From: Brucella sp. BE17 | GTDB taxonomy: Bacteria > Pseudomonadota > Alphaproteobacteria > Rhizobiales > Rhizobiaceae | Reading direction: 5' to 3' | Length of the DNA stretch: 64,000 bases | Assembly (NCBI RefSeq): GCF_039545455.1 | Contig: NZ_CP154468.1 | Location: forward strand, 1,432,501 to 1,496,500 | Shown: one piece after another, positions 17,860 through 27,047 of the stretch | Numbering within the stretch: position 1 is the stretch's first letter | Layout of the letters: every line of letters begins with the position of its first letter | Program-made: the position numbers and the translations under genes | The notes under the pieces: generated by a model | Told to the model about the DNA's origin: nothing | The model's database searches: none | Seen by the model: only the letters and a program-made list of their open reading frames with translations

Positions 17860-18807
17860 TTATTTAAGTAAATTGTGTTTAATTAGTTCATCAATAAGCT
17901 CTGACTTAATATAGTGAGGACCATCAAAAATAAAGATATTGTATCCCCTCATGACTTTGATCTGGGGTAGCAGCTCATCGGCCGTGGCCGGGCGAAATCC
18001 CCTAATTCCAATCGGTCGGAATGCTTCGACAATAATCCTTACCCTTTGTTTTCCTAATCGCTTTACCAGCGCATCAGCATAGTCCCGCGCAACAGCGGGA
18101 GAGCGGACTTCCACGCCCACGCCGTCCTGAAAGAAAATTCCAACATCTGGCGGCAGCCAGCTAGCCACCCAATCTGCAAACTCCTTTGCGCCAATATTGT
18201 GGCCTTCATAGACACTGATCCATAACGGGCGTGGCAATTGTGCGAGCGCCTTTGGCATCAGTTGCGGCGCATCGTGCCATGATGAATCCACTTCGACAGG
18301 AAAATAGTAACCCGTAATATTAACAGGTAGCTTTTTGCGCGCTAATCTGGCCGACTGCTCGGCCAGTTCGAGAACATTTGCGCGCGCTTCCGGCTCCGAA
18401 AAACGTCCGGCAAGGCCAAGAATTACATTTTTCGCCCAGGGCTGTTGAGAGATGTCAAACCAATCGATGGGGGACTTCGGGTCGCCTCCTCCGCCGAGAA
18501 AAGAAATATTGTCCACTTGCGACCATTGTACCAGGAGCGTGTCGGCTCCAAGCTTGTCCCAATCGCCTTTGATTGCAGCCGTCGCATTATCAACCTGCCA
18601 GACAATTCCCTTGACCGGCATTTCATCCGCCCTCCAAAGCGGCGTGAGCGAACCGTTCCAGATACAATAAGAAACTATCGCTGCAACGGCTAGAACCACA
18701 GCCGGAACAAGGGTAACAATAGCCCATAGAATCCTTCGTTGCCGGGGTATCAATAGGAGCACTCCCATCAAAGCTTTTGTCGACGGAGCATCTCCTCTGT
18801 CAGGCAC
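17860..18807 (-). CDS. Membrane-anchored putative glycoside-hydrolase-like protein (DUF4434-like)
   Basis: A 315-residue protein with one N-terminal membrane segment (about residues 25-47, ending AIVSYCIWNG) and a large extracytoplasmic domain. The domain pattern recalls TIM-barrel DUF4434 proteins: VKGIVWQVDNA, KLGADTLLVQWSQVDN, ITGYYFPVEVDSSWHD and VGIFFQDGVGVE, with acidic residues at predicted strand ends. A role in trimming or binding the glycan made next door is inferred. It may be the counterpart of the third gene (ybcH) of the E. coli nfr operon, which I cannot confirm. GTG 18807 is the start; it is 16 bases after the glycosyltransferase gene. Confidence 0.6.
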   Translation of the reverse strand: MPDRGDAPSTKALMGVLLLIPRQRRILWAIVTLVPAVVLAVAAIVSYCIWNGSLTPLWRADEMPVKGIVWQVDNATAAIKGDWDKLGADTLLVQWSQVDNISFLGGGGDPKSPIDWFDISQQPWAKNVILGLAGRFSEPEARANVLELAEQSARLARKKLPVNITGYYFPVEVDSSWHDAPQLMPKALAQLPRPLWISVYEGHNIGAKEFADWVASWLPPDVGIFFQDGVGVEVRSPAVARDYADALVKRLGKQRVRIIVEAFRPIGIRGFRPATADELLPQIKVMRGYNIFIFDGPHYIKSELIDELIKHNLLK

Positions 18808-18823
18808 GCCCCATACAGTTGTT

Positions 18824-20938
18824 TCAGCTTGGCATCATGCCTTTTGACAGGCGCGACTGGACAGTCAGCGCCTGATCGAGTGCGTTCTGGCTGATAACGT
18901 TGCGTGCCACCAGATAGGCTCCCACCAGACCGTCCCGACTCGGAGAATAATCATGCATAGCTGCTTCAAGCGCACTTTGCGTGAGGATGCCTTCATCAAC
19001 CAGCATTGCGCCAAGCAGTGGCACGCCTGCATCGATCTTGTCTGAACCATTTCCACGCAGGATACGCAGCCCCGCGTTGATGTCACGATCACGCACGATG
19101 AACTGCTGCGGCTTATAGCCCAGAACGGCCGTGACCTGGCTCACCCCTTCAGGAGACAGAGGCACCGATACCACAAGGCCTACCTTACCCGCTTCATCGG
19201 GTGCAAGAGCAAGAGTGCGCAAGCGGATGCTCAGATCGGCGGGAAGAAACGCTTTGCCCGCCAGAATCTCGGCCTCGCTGACGGAGGTCATTTCCAGACC
19301 GGCTTGAAAAGCCACGGCTTCCGCCAGAACTTCTTCTGCAAGCCAGCCTTCCTGAACAAGAATGCGGCCAAGTGGAGTATTCTTGTTTTTTTGCTTGTCG
19401 AGCGCAGAGTTGAGCTGATTTTCATCGATTGCCTGCCACGACATCAACAGATCGCCAAGCCTTTCTCCGGTCCCGACGAGCCCCTCGGAGGTCGGGAAAT
19501 CGTGCATGGTCTTGTCCCAGACCAGCGGTCTTCCTGTGATTCTGTGGACAATATATTGCTTCCAGGCGCGCGACATTGCCATGAAATTCACCATGTTGCC
19601 GACCATCATGCGGGGAACGGACAAAAGTCCATGTTCCCAGCCAAACATACGACCGGTGAAATAGACCCGCTGCACAAGGCGAAGAATCAAAGCTATCGCA
19701 TTGAGACCAAGGACAACACCCACCCAGCCCTGCAACGCAAGCAATGGCGGATACTGGATGCTGAGCAGTCCGGTCACGAAGGCGACCTGGAAGATGATAT
19801 ATTGTACCGCGAGAAAATAGGCGAGGATTGCGATGAAGGCAGTGACCATGCCCTTGCGATCGCGCATAAGAAAATAACGGTCCACCATTGATCCGCGCCA
19901 GCCAAAATAAGCCCAGCCCTGAAAGCATATGCCGAGCGACCAGCGAGCCTTCTGGCGGTAAGAAGTGCGGAATGTATTTGGGAAATATTCGCGCACGCTC
20001 AAAGGCATGCTCAAGGTCTTTTCCCGGGTGCGGCCATAACCAAACCAGCTTTTGCGCATGACACGATACTCGACGGGGAAACGCGCCAGAATTGAATGCA
20101 TGCCGTGTGCGGAAAGGCGTACGCCGATATCGTAATCTTCGGTCAGTGTCTGTGTATTGAACGGCTGATTGTCCGTTTCGGAAGCCAACGTCAACAGCGC
20201 ACGGCGAGAGAAACAGGTACCAACACCGGCAGATGTAACGGTTTTTGCGAGGCTTTCGCGCACGACAAGGTCTTTCGCGTGCCACTCAGCAAACTCATCC
20301 ATATAGACCCCAGCCACCAGTTCATACCAGTTGCGTTCCAGTGAGCCAACGGGGATCTGGATCAGGTCCTTGCGGGGAAGCAGGTAATTGTAGAATTGCA
20401 GTTCAAGCGGATGCAGAACGTCCTCGCTGTCGTGCAGAACCACACCGGCGAATTCGATACCATGCTTCTGCTCATGCGCAAAAATTGCCTGCACGACCCA
20501 GTTCAGGCAATCTGCCTTGCAGGTCGGGCCATCATGCGGCACTTCCACGCGCACCAGCTGCCTGTAGCGGCGGCGCATCCTTTCGACTTCCTTGATCGTT
20601 GCGGCATCATTGCGATAGGTGCCAGCAAAGATCGTATAGGAGCGGTAATCGAGCGTCTGCACCATGTTTTCCAGCATGGGCGCGATGACGTCATATTCCA
20701 GCCATGCCGGAACCATGATCGCAATATGCTGTTCGGGGCGATTGCGCAATTGTTCAGGCCGCAGCGGCTGATAGCGCCGCTTGATGGTGAACGTGCGATA
20801 AATCTCTCTTACCCAGTACCAGACATCGATGAAAAGATCATCGATGCTGGAAATAAGGATAATAATAGAGACCGTAATCGCCGCATATTCCAGCCACTGA
20901 TAATAATCAGCAAAAAGGTACGGCCAATAGAGAGACAT
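18824..20938 (-). CDS. NfrB-like processive glycosyltransferase with MshEN-type c-di-GMP-binding regions
   Basis: A 704-residue inner-membrane GT2 synthase. Membrane helix at about 16-40; GT2 domain 70-335 with donor-site HDSED (169-173), TED (266-268) and QxxRW (329-333); further helices at 363-425. The C-terminal part carries MshEN-like 24-residue motifs: GERLGDLLMSWQAIDENQLN (first motif, usual Gly replaced by Gln) and TPLGRILVQEGWL, then a second weaker pair near 640-694 (LLGAMLVDEGILTQSALEAA and GAYLVARNVISQNALDQAL). E. coli NfrB makes a c-di-GMP-dependent N-acetylmannosamine-based glycan used by phage N4. Here c-di-GMP activation is inferred. It follows the BcsB-like gene by 14 bases. 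Confidence 0.85.
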   Translation of the reverse strand: MSLYWPYLFADYYQWLEYAAITVSIIILISSIDDLFIDVWYWVREIYRTFTIKRRYQPLRPEQLRNRPEQHIAIMVPAWLEYDVIAPMLENMVQTLDYRSYTIFAGTYRNDAATIKEVERMRRRYRQLVRVEVPHDGPTCKADCLNWVVQAIFAHEQKHGIEFAGVVLHDSEDVLHPLELQFYNYLLPRKDLIQIPVGSLERNWYELVAGVYMDEFAEWHAKDLVVRESLAKTVTSAGVGTCFSRRALLTLASETDNQPFNTQTLTEDYDIGVRLSAHGMHSILARFPVEYRVMRKSWFGYGRTREKTLSMPLSVREYFPNTFRTSYRQKARWSLGICFQGWAYFGWRGSMVDRYFLMRDRKGMVTAFIAILAYFLAVQYIIFQVAFVTGLLSIQYPPLLALQGWVGVVLGLNAIALILRLVQRVYFTGRMFGWEHGLLSVPRMMVGNMVNFMAMSRAWKQYIVHRITGRPLVWDKTMHDFPTSEGLVGTGERLGDLLMSWQAIDENQLNSALDKQKNKNTPLGRILVQEGWLAEEVLAEAVAFQAGLEMTSVSEAEILAGKAFLPADLSIRLRTLALAPDEAGKVGLVVSVPLSPEGVSQVTAVLGYKPQQFIVRDRDINAGLRILRGNGSDKIDAGVPLLGAMLVDEGILTQSALEAAMHDYSPSRDGLVGAYLVARNVISQNALDQALTVQSRLSKGMMPS

Positions 20939-20952
20939 TTATCCTATGCCTT

Positions 20953-23238
20953 TCAGTCGTTCTTCGCACGTTTACGCGCAAGATGCGCCAGAACAAAGAC
21001 AAGAAGAAACGCTACGATCAGACCTGATGTAAGAAGCCAGGTTAGATTGTTAAGCCAGTTGGATGGATTAAGCAGCTTTTCCATAGTCAAGGTGCCGCCA
21101 CGCCCGTCACCAGAAGCACCGGCGCTTAGATATGTTGGTGTCCCAGCGCTATTGACGGAAGCAATCGCACCTTGATCACCTACGACCGCAATATCACCAC
21201 GCGGCAAGACGAAAGCTTTATTAAACTTTGGCCCAGTACCAACAGAGTTATAGGAAATGCCCGGCTCTGATCCTTTGGTAACGGCCTGAAGGACGCCGAC
21301 ATCGCTTAGTCCCGCAACATCATAGAAAACATTGCCCTTGCGATCTGCAATGGAAAGCCGATCCCCGCTGACCTTGACTGAATCCACGCCGCCCGCAACG
21401 GGAAGATCGAAGGCTAAAAAAGGCTTTTCAGGCGTGACCGTTGCCGAATTGGCAACGAATTTAAACTCGGCCATCGCGGGAGAAATACCCGATGCAGCAG
21501 CAACATCGATCAAAACCGGCAGGCTTTCGGTTGCTGTTTTGCCCCAGTTTTCGTCCGCGAGAACAACGGATTCGCCCGCAAGATGCGATATGAGCGTGCC
21601 GAAGTCTTCCGCCGTGCCAGCTTCCCGTAGTCGCATAGTGCTGTCTGGCAGAACTGCTACCGGATAGGCCTGCGGAATCTCACTGCATGAGCCGCTGGAT
21701 GGCTGGCGTTGGAACTGCACGCGCACGGTATTGCGTGGCAGCAGCGCATATGCGGGCACATCAACCGAAATCAGTTCCGGGCGGCCATCGGCATCCAACT
21801 GCCGTGCGCCGAGCAGATAATCATTGAGGAACACCGAGGCGACCGGCAAAGTCTGCGTTGCACCCGGTGCCGCGGAGACTTTGATATCCAGACCAGATGG
21901 AACTTTTCCAGCAACAAGGCCATCGCCAAGATCGAAAGTCGTTGTCCAGTCGCCACGCGCCACGACGTCGATCGTGCTGCTCGCCTGATTGAGTGCGCCC
22001 AGCGATACGCTATCGGCATTATTCTCTGGCTTTGAAACGGTGTTCAGTATGAGACGGCTTGCTTGAGTGGAACGGCGCCAGAGGCTGTCAAAAATGCTTG
22101 CGGCATTGGTTGCCGCATCCGGTGCAACGGCAATAACGGGTCGTCCTGCGAAGCTTCTTACGGTCAAGCTTTTGGGTTCGACTGGGGCGAGAAGCGAATT
22201 GGTGTTTTCAGAAAACGCATCCAGTACTGTTTGCGTTTCCGGGTCTGCCGTCGTCAGTTCCTGCCCCAGTGCTGCGATGGCCCCTTTGAGTGGCGTTGTC
22301 AGGGCTTCATCGGCAATGGCGATGTTGGCCTTTTTGCCACCTGAATTCAGCAGAAGCCATGCACCGGCCTGTGCTTCGTTTGCAAGCGTCACTTTACCGC
22401 CCCGCGAAAGAACTGCGACGGACGGGACGGAACTCAACTCGGTCGGGATTTGTAAGCCGGCAGTATTCACCGTGTCACCGACTTTCGGTGCGGCAACGAC
22501 CTCCACTTCCTTACCCGCACGCACCAGTGCGACACCGATCCGCCACGCGGCATCGTAGCTTTGTGTACCCGGCGCGTCCGAAGACACCAACAGGACGACC
22601 TTGCGCGGCAACGCAGACCAGACATCGGCCACAGTCTTAATCTGGGAAGGGTCGTAGCTGTATTCCAGATAGCTGTCCGGCGAGATTTTCAACACATTGC
22701 CGATTGCCCTATCGTCCTGACAAAGCTGTTCCCCGATCGCCGACGACCAGTTGATGCCCATGCGCACGAAGCCGCTGGGTCGCGGCGAACCATCAACGCC
22801 GATTGCGATGTTTGTCTTGCCTGCATCTTCCGTCAGGCCGCGCGCAGCCACGACATTGCCATCCAACGCCAGCGTATAGGTGGTGCGGCCCCCGTCGGCT
22901 CTGATATAGTCGCCATTGACCGCAATCGCCGGGTTTTCAAGCGCGATATTGGCCGGTACAGGCAAATAGATTTCGCGGCTTGCACTACTTGAAGCCAGAG
23001 AGAGCGCCTCATCAATGCCAAGGTCTTTGAGGCTGACTTTTTCAGTCACTCTGGTGGGCGAGACCAGCGACTGGAAAGCATTGCTGATTTCTCCTGCATT
23101 TGCGGCACCGCCAAGCGAAGTGATGAGCAGGCTTCCTGCAATTGAACCCATTATGGTGGAATTGAGCAGACGATGTTTGTTGAATACAGACTGAACCATG
23201 ATTGCCCGTGCCTTTTCGAGAAAACCTAAATAAATCAT
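20953..23238 (-). CDS. BcsB-like periplasmic glycan synthase subunit
   Basis: A 761-residue protein with an N-terminal signal or anchor (about 30-49, SIAGSLLITSLGGAANAGEI), a long periplasmic beta-rich region and one C-terminal membrane helix (about 733-755, LTWLLTSGLIVAFLLVFVL). This is the architecture of cellulose synthase subunit B, which guides the nascent polymer through the periplasm. Recognisable BcsB-type stretches include VSLKDLGIDEALSL, VDVPAYALLPRNTVRVQFQR and CSEIPQAYPVAVLPDSTM. Its ATG overlaps the wecB stop (ATGA, 23235-23238), implying translational coupling. A later ATG at 23199 would give a more usual signal peptide. E. coli nfr lacks such a gene as far as I know. Confidence 0.8.
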   Translation of the reverse strand: MIYLGFLEKARAIMVQSVFNKHRLLNSTIMGSIAGSLLITSLGGAANAGEISNAFQSLVSPTRVTEKVSLKDLGIDEALSLASSSASREIYLPVPANIALENPAIAVNGDYIRADGGRTTYTLALDGNVVAARGLTEDAGKTNIAIGVDGSPRPSGFVRMGINWSSAIGEQLCQDDRAIGNVLKISPDSYLEYSYDPSQIKTVADVWSALPRKVVLLVSSDAPGTQSYDAAWRIGVALVRAGKEVEVVAAPKVGDTVNTAGLQIPTELSSVPSVAVLSRGGKVTLANEAQAGAWLLLNSGGKKANIAIADEALTTPLKGAIAALGQELTTADPETQTVLDAFSENTNSLLAPVEPKSLTVRSFAGRPVIAVAPDAATNAASIFDSLWRRSTQASRLILNTVSKPENNADSVSLGALNQASSTIDVVARGDWTTTFDLGDGLVAGKVPSGLDIKVSAAPGATQTLPVASVFLNDYLLGARQLDADGRPELISVDVPAYALLPRNTVRVQFQRQPSSGSCSEIPQAYPVAVLPDSTMRLREAGTAEDFGTLISHLAGESVVLADENWGKTATESLPVLIDVAAASGISPAMAEFKFVANSATVTPEKPFLAFDLPVAGGVDSVKVSGDRLSIADRKGNVFYDVAGLSDVGVLQAVTKGSEPGISYNSVGTGPKFNKAFVLPRGDIAVVGDQGAIASVNSAGTPTYLSAGASGDGRGGTLTMEKLLNPSNWLNNLTWLLTSGLIVAFLLVFVLAHLARKRAKND

Positions 23239-24368
23239 GCCTGAAATGCCGGGAGAGGCATTTCCAGTAAGGATGCTGCAATGCGTTGGGAAGCAAGGCC
23301 GTCGCCATAAGGATTAACGGCGCGTGCGAAAGTGTCATAGTGGCCGGCGTCTTCGAGGAGACGCATAACCTCACCGACAATGCGGTCAGCATCAGTTCCC
23401 ACGAGGCGCACTACGCCTGCGGTCACGGCTTCCGGTCTTTCAGTGACATCCCGCATGACGAGAACCGGCTTGCCGAGCGACGGCGCTTCTTCCTGCACAC
23501 CGCCGGAATCGGTCAGGATAATGTCGGCCCGTTCCATGAGATAGACAAATGCAAGATATTCCTGCGGTGCGATAAGATGAACGTTATCGCGTTCGCTCAG
23601 CAGTTCATGCACCGTACCGCTGACATTAGGGTTTAGATGCACAGGGTAGACGATCTGCAGATCTTCCCGGCGCGACAGCTCCGCCAAAGCCTTGCAGATA
23701 TTGCGGAAACCATCACCAAAACTTTCGCGGCGGTGGCCTGTCACCAGTAACAGGCGCCGCGATCGATCAATGAAGGAAAACGTCTTCTCAAGATTTGCCT
23801 TGATGACCGCATCATTCTGGATACGGGAAACCGTTTCCTTGAGGGCATCAATCACAGTATTGCCTGTTACCAGAATCTCACCGGCTAGCTTTTCTTCACG
23901 CAAATTGCTGGCGCTGGTGTCAGTGGGCGCAAAAAGCTTTGCCGAGACAATGTCGATCAGGCGGCGGTTCATCTCTTCAGGCCAGGGCTTGTTCAAATCA
24001 TAGGTACGCAATCCCGCCTCGACATGGCCGACACGGATATTGCGGTGTTGAGCGGCAAGAGATGCGGCCATGGCTGAACTGGTGTCGCCATGTACGAGTA
24101 CATAGTCCGGTCTGGTTGTGACCAGAACTTCATCCAGCCGCGAAATAACCCGACTTGTCAGCATATTAAGCGTTTGATTTGGCGCCATGACTTCGAGATC
24201 ATAATCCGGCTTGATGTCAAACAGCGTCAAAACCTGATCGAGCATGGTACGGTGTTGACCGGTCACGCAGGTTATGGCTTCAATCCCGTCTTGTGCCGCA
24301 AGTGCTTTGACAACCGGTGCCATCTTGATCGCTTCGGGACGCGTCCCGAATACCGACATTACTCGCAT
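23235..24368 (-). CDS. wecB: UDP-N-acetylglucosamine 2-epimerase (non-hydrolysing)
   Basis: Interconverts UDP-GlcNAc and UDP-ManNAc in the cytoplasm. The 377 residues fit the bacterial non-hydrolysing family. Key motifs are MSVFGTRPEAIKMAPVV at the N-terminus, HGDTSSAMAASLAA and VGHVEAGLRTYD with the catalytic acidic residues, TGHRRESFGDGF with the conserved His, and DSGGVQEEAPSLGKPVLVMR binding the nucleotide. ATG 24368 follows GGTGGAGAT; the longer frame to 24470 overlaps the upstream gene and is not needed. Its place between a TPR gene and the glycan synthase genes suggests dedicated ManNAc supply for the polymer. Confidence 0.93.
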   Translation of the reverse strand: MRVMSVFGTRPEAIKMAPVVKALAAQDGIEAITCVTGQHRTMLDQVLTLFDIKPDYDLEVMAPNQTLNMLTSRVISRLDEVLVTTRPDYVLVHGDTSSAMAASLAAQHRNIRVGHVEAGLRTYDLNKPWPEEMNRRLIDIVSAKLFAPTDTSASNLREEKLAGEILVTGNTVIDALKETVSRIQNDAVIKANLEKTFSFIDRSRRLLLVTGHRRESFGDGFRNICKALAELSRREDLQIVYPVHLNPNVSGTVHELLSERDNVHLIAPQEYLAFVYLMERADIILTDSGGVQEEAPSLGKPVLVMRDVTERPEAVTAGVVRLVGTDADRIVGEVMRLLEDAGHYDTFARAVNPYGDGLASQRIAASLLEMPLPAFQA

Positions 24369-24412
24369 TATCTCCACCCTGTTTAGTGTCTTCCCGTTTT
24401 CCGCAACGGAGA

Positions 24413-25135
24413 TTATCCATATCTTTCGGGCTGAGACGGTTTTCTTGTAATGCCGTTTTCGCATCGGCACGCCCTTGCCTGACTGACGTCTCCCAGCTTA
24501 AGCCGCGATGCACTACGAAACATCAAGGCAACCGGATCACCGGAATTCGTTTCCAGAACTTCGGTCGACATTATCTCTGCCTCTGCGAAATCGTTCTCTT
24601 GAAGTTGCGCATGGATCAGCAGGTATCGATACGATTTTACATCCGCGGCCAGTCGCACAGCTTCTTCAGCGCGTTTTTTAGCGCTCGCGAAGTTGTTACG
24701 CTCAAGGGCGCGATAGACCTGATCGGCGCTGTGCCCTGCAGATTCCGCATCGGACACAACAGGCTTTTCAAGCTGGTTCGGCGCATTTTTTTGTAGTCGT
24801 GCCAGTTCAGACGCTGCAGTCGTTGCCTCTTCAGACCGTCCTGCGCGCTGCAATGCGTCGACCAGCAATGTATGCACCCGCAGCACTTCGGGCCTTTGGC
24901 GAATGGCTTCACGTACTTTTATGATGGCTGTGCAGTAATCGGCGCGGTTGAAGCCGGCATAGGCCTCATTGGCGACCTTATAAGCAGGACTGCTCAATGG
25001 AACATCGATGGTGGTTTTACTTTGCGCCGATGCCGTATTGCCAGAATATCCTGCACTATAAAGAACCGCCAAGAAACAGAGCTTCTTTACAAGTCGCAGA
25101 AAAGCGCATGAAGCCAGATAAAACTTACGACGCAT
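24413..25135 (-). CDS. Exported TPR-repeat protein, possibly truncated NfrA-like component
   Basis: A 240-residue protein with a hydrophobic N-terminus (MRRKFYLASCAFLRLVKK, then a segment ending TASAQS) that looks like a signal peptide. It is followed by helical TPR-like repeats: YKVANEAYAGFNRADYCTAI, EVLRVHTLLVDALQRAGRSE and KSYRYLLIHAQLQENDFAEA. In Nfr and Pga systems TPR proteins form the periplasmic face of the outer-membrane exporter. Here no beta-barrel or C-terminal domain follows. The last 25 residues (ARACRCENGITRKPSQPERYG) look unstructured, suggesting 3' truncation. It is the promoter-proximal gene of the operon; ATG 25135 is chosen over one 45 bases upstream. Confidence 0.65.
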   Translation of the reverse strand: MRRKFYLASCAFLRLVKKLCFLAVLYSAGYSGNTASAQSKTTIDVPLSSPAYKVANEAYAGFNRADYCTAIIKVREAIRQRPEVLRVHTLLVDALQRAGRSEEATTAASELARLQKNAPNQLEKPVVSDAESAGHSADQVYRALERNNFASAKKRAEEAVRLAADVKSYRYLLIHAQLQENDFAEAEIMSTEVLETNSGDPVALMFRSASRLKLGDVSQARACRCENGITRKPSQPERYG

Positions 25136-25225
25136 GCTTCTGTTTTCCGCTATTTTAGATGTTGGCAACGTCAAAACCACAACAAATATCGCTAAATTAT
25201 CATCAACTTATGGTTGTGCATTGAT

Positions 25226-25252
25226 CCAAAAAAGAAAGCGCGTCAAGCGCTC
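25226..25252 (-). terminator. Leftward Rho-independent terminator after the Gfo/Idh/MocA gene
   Basis: Read on the minus strand, AGCGC and GCGCT (25237-25251) form a hairpin with a TTGAC loop, followed by TTCTTTTTTT. It lies 174 bases beyond the stop of the leftward dehydrogenase gene and would insulate the glycan operon. Confidence 0.6.
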
Positions 25253-25425
25253 GTTTGGTCACCTTACAGATTTAGAATCGCTATTAGCTTACAAAAAAGA
25301 GGGCGTCAATCGGATACCGCAGAAATAATGTTAATCACTATAAATGTGATTTATTCTGACAACCAATGTAAAAGCAATCCCCTTCTCGTCACGGCCCCAT
25401 ACTCGCCTCGCCTTTTTTTAATCGG

Positions 25426-26475
25426 CTACATCGCAGCGTGTTCACCAAACCCGGAAGACCTCGCGAATGTTGCGCGTATTACATCCACTTCCACCGTTTC
25501 CCCAAGCGATACTGCCCTGTGAACCGCGCTGGCTCCGATCAGCGCCTTGATAGCATCTTCGCCGGTAGCGAGCGGACTTGTACCGTGCGCGATCGCGTTC
25601 AAAAATGAGCGTATGGTCCCGACATAAGCATCATTGCATTCGAAGGGTATCTCAGCGATGCCACGGTTGGATTGATGCAACAGCCGCCCACCTGAACTCT
25701 GACCCATCATCGATTCGGCCACAATCGACCCTTCTGATCCAAGAATTGTCAAACGAGTGGTAACGTTGGCTGAAACAAAACTTTCGTGGCATTGCAGGAA
25801 AGCTCCACCACTCATTTTAATCGTATACATGATATGGTCATGTATACCGTTGCCACCAAGCATAAGAGTTCCGCCAATACCAGATGCAGACGTCGGCTCC
25901 TGCTCTAAAAGGTACCGCGCTAGATCGATACTATGCACGCTCAAATCTAGATAGATTCCGCCCTCTTCGACATTTTTGATACGCCATGTCTGCAAAGACG
26001 GCCTTAGAAGTGAGGCGTTAAGTACCGTCATCGAGCGGACGTCGCCGATCAGGCCCGATTGAAGGGACCGTTTGATTTGCTCGTGTGCGCTTTTGGCTCG
26101 TAAATGATGATTGATGCCCAATACGACGCCAGATTCAGCACATGCTTCTACCATCTCAACGGCGTCCACCAGGGAGGTCGCTATTGGCTTTTCACAGAGA
26201 ATGTTTTTCTTTGCCCTGGCGGATTCGATGACCTGCGCCTTATGGCTCGAGTTAGCGGAACCGACGTAAACATGGTCTACTTCACAATCGTCTAAGGCTT
26301 GCGAGAGATCATTGGTAGCGAAAGGTATGCCCAGCTCAATTGCAAAGTATCTGGCGCGGCCAAGATCGGAGCTGACGATCCATCGAATGTCTCCTCCACA
26401 GAGCCGGACGGCATTCACAATGTACTCACGAGCTATTGTGCTCGCTCCTATGACAGCCCAACCGTTACGTTCCAT
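25426..26475 (-). CDS. Gfo/Idh/MocA-family oxidoreductase
   Basis: An NAD(P)-dependent dehydrogenase of about 349 residues. The Rossmann start is WAVIGASTIAREYIVNAV, the active-site Lys motif is CEKPIATSLVDAVEM, and the substrate-site region includes GGIYLDLSVHSIDLARYLL, where Asp and His of the family catalytic set appear. Substrates in this family are usually sugars, inositols or sugar acids; none can be named. ATG 26475 follows GAGGCAAAA. The frame continues upstream to 26637 without conserved sequence. It diverges from the transporter operon at 27048 and is probably co-regulated with it. Confidence 0.87.
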   Translation of the reverse strand: MERNGWAVIGASTIAREYIVNAVRLCGGDIRWIVSSDLGRARYFAIELGIPFATNDLSQALDDCEVDHVYVGSANSSHKAQVIESARAKKNILCEKPIATSLVDAVEMVEACAESGVVLGINHHLRAKSAHEQIKRSLQSGLIGDVRSMTVLNASLLRPSLQTWRIKNVEEGGIYLDLSVHSIDLARYLLEQEPTSASGIGGTLMLGGNGIHDHIMYTIKMSGGAFLQCHESFVSANVTTRLTILGSEGSIVAESMMGQSSGGRLLHQSNRGIAEIPFECNDAYVGTIRSFLNAIAHGTSPLATGEDAIKALIGASAVHRAVSLGETVEVDVIRATFARSSGFGEHAAM

Positions 26476-27047
26476 TTTTGCCTCTGTTTCCCGCAGTGCC
26501 GTTGCTTCAGCGCGCCTATTGTAAAAATACAGGGATTGCATGGGGATTTCGCAGCAAGCCAAATTTGAGCGCGACGTTAAGCTGATCCGCGCCACTTTGC
26601 TTCCATTCGACAGGTAAGTATCCATCAATCTCTTCACATAAGATCAATTGGCAGCCGCTCAGCAGGTATCCCGGCTCGTGGGATGAGCGACGTGCTCAAA
26701 CCGGCGGTTATCACCCAGCAATCCGCCCTTGCGGGCAGTGAGCGTTGCCTCTCACCGCGACGTAACTTTCGCCGTATTGAAGAAGTGCGGGAGGTCAACA
26801 AAACGCATGACACTTATCACAGTGTCGCATCAGGTGCGAAGTTATGCGTCATAAAGACGATTTTCGCGCAATTGTCCGACCGAGCTATGTCGCACTAACG
26901 TTCGGCTAGCGCGCTTAATACCGAAAAATAATGTGACGGTGCGGCAAGGGAACGACACATCGAGAGATCATGCATTTTAGTGTCCGTCAGTCGGCAAGTC
27001 CGTCAGGCGAACGCTCTTAACGCTCGGTGTACGAATTGGAGTTTGAA
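26476..27047. other. Divergent intergenic region with an inverted repeat
   Basis: No convincing gene. A perfect 6-base inverted repeat (GACACT-N6-AGTGTC, 26809-26826) and a direct repeat GTCCGTCAG (26982-26990 and 26999-27007, 17-base period) lie in the expected regulatory zone between the leftward dehydrogenase and the rightward transporter genes. Both are candidates for regulator binding. No regulator gene is nearby. Confidence 0.35.

Noticed and set aside
20396-21175. Plus-strand frame of 259 codons across the glycosyltransferase/BcsB junction
   Set aside because: Antisense to two well-supported genes; the translation is low in conserved patterns.
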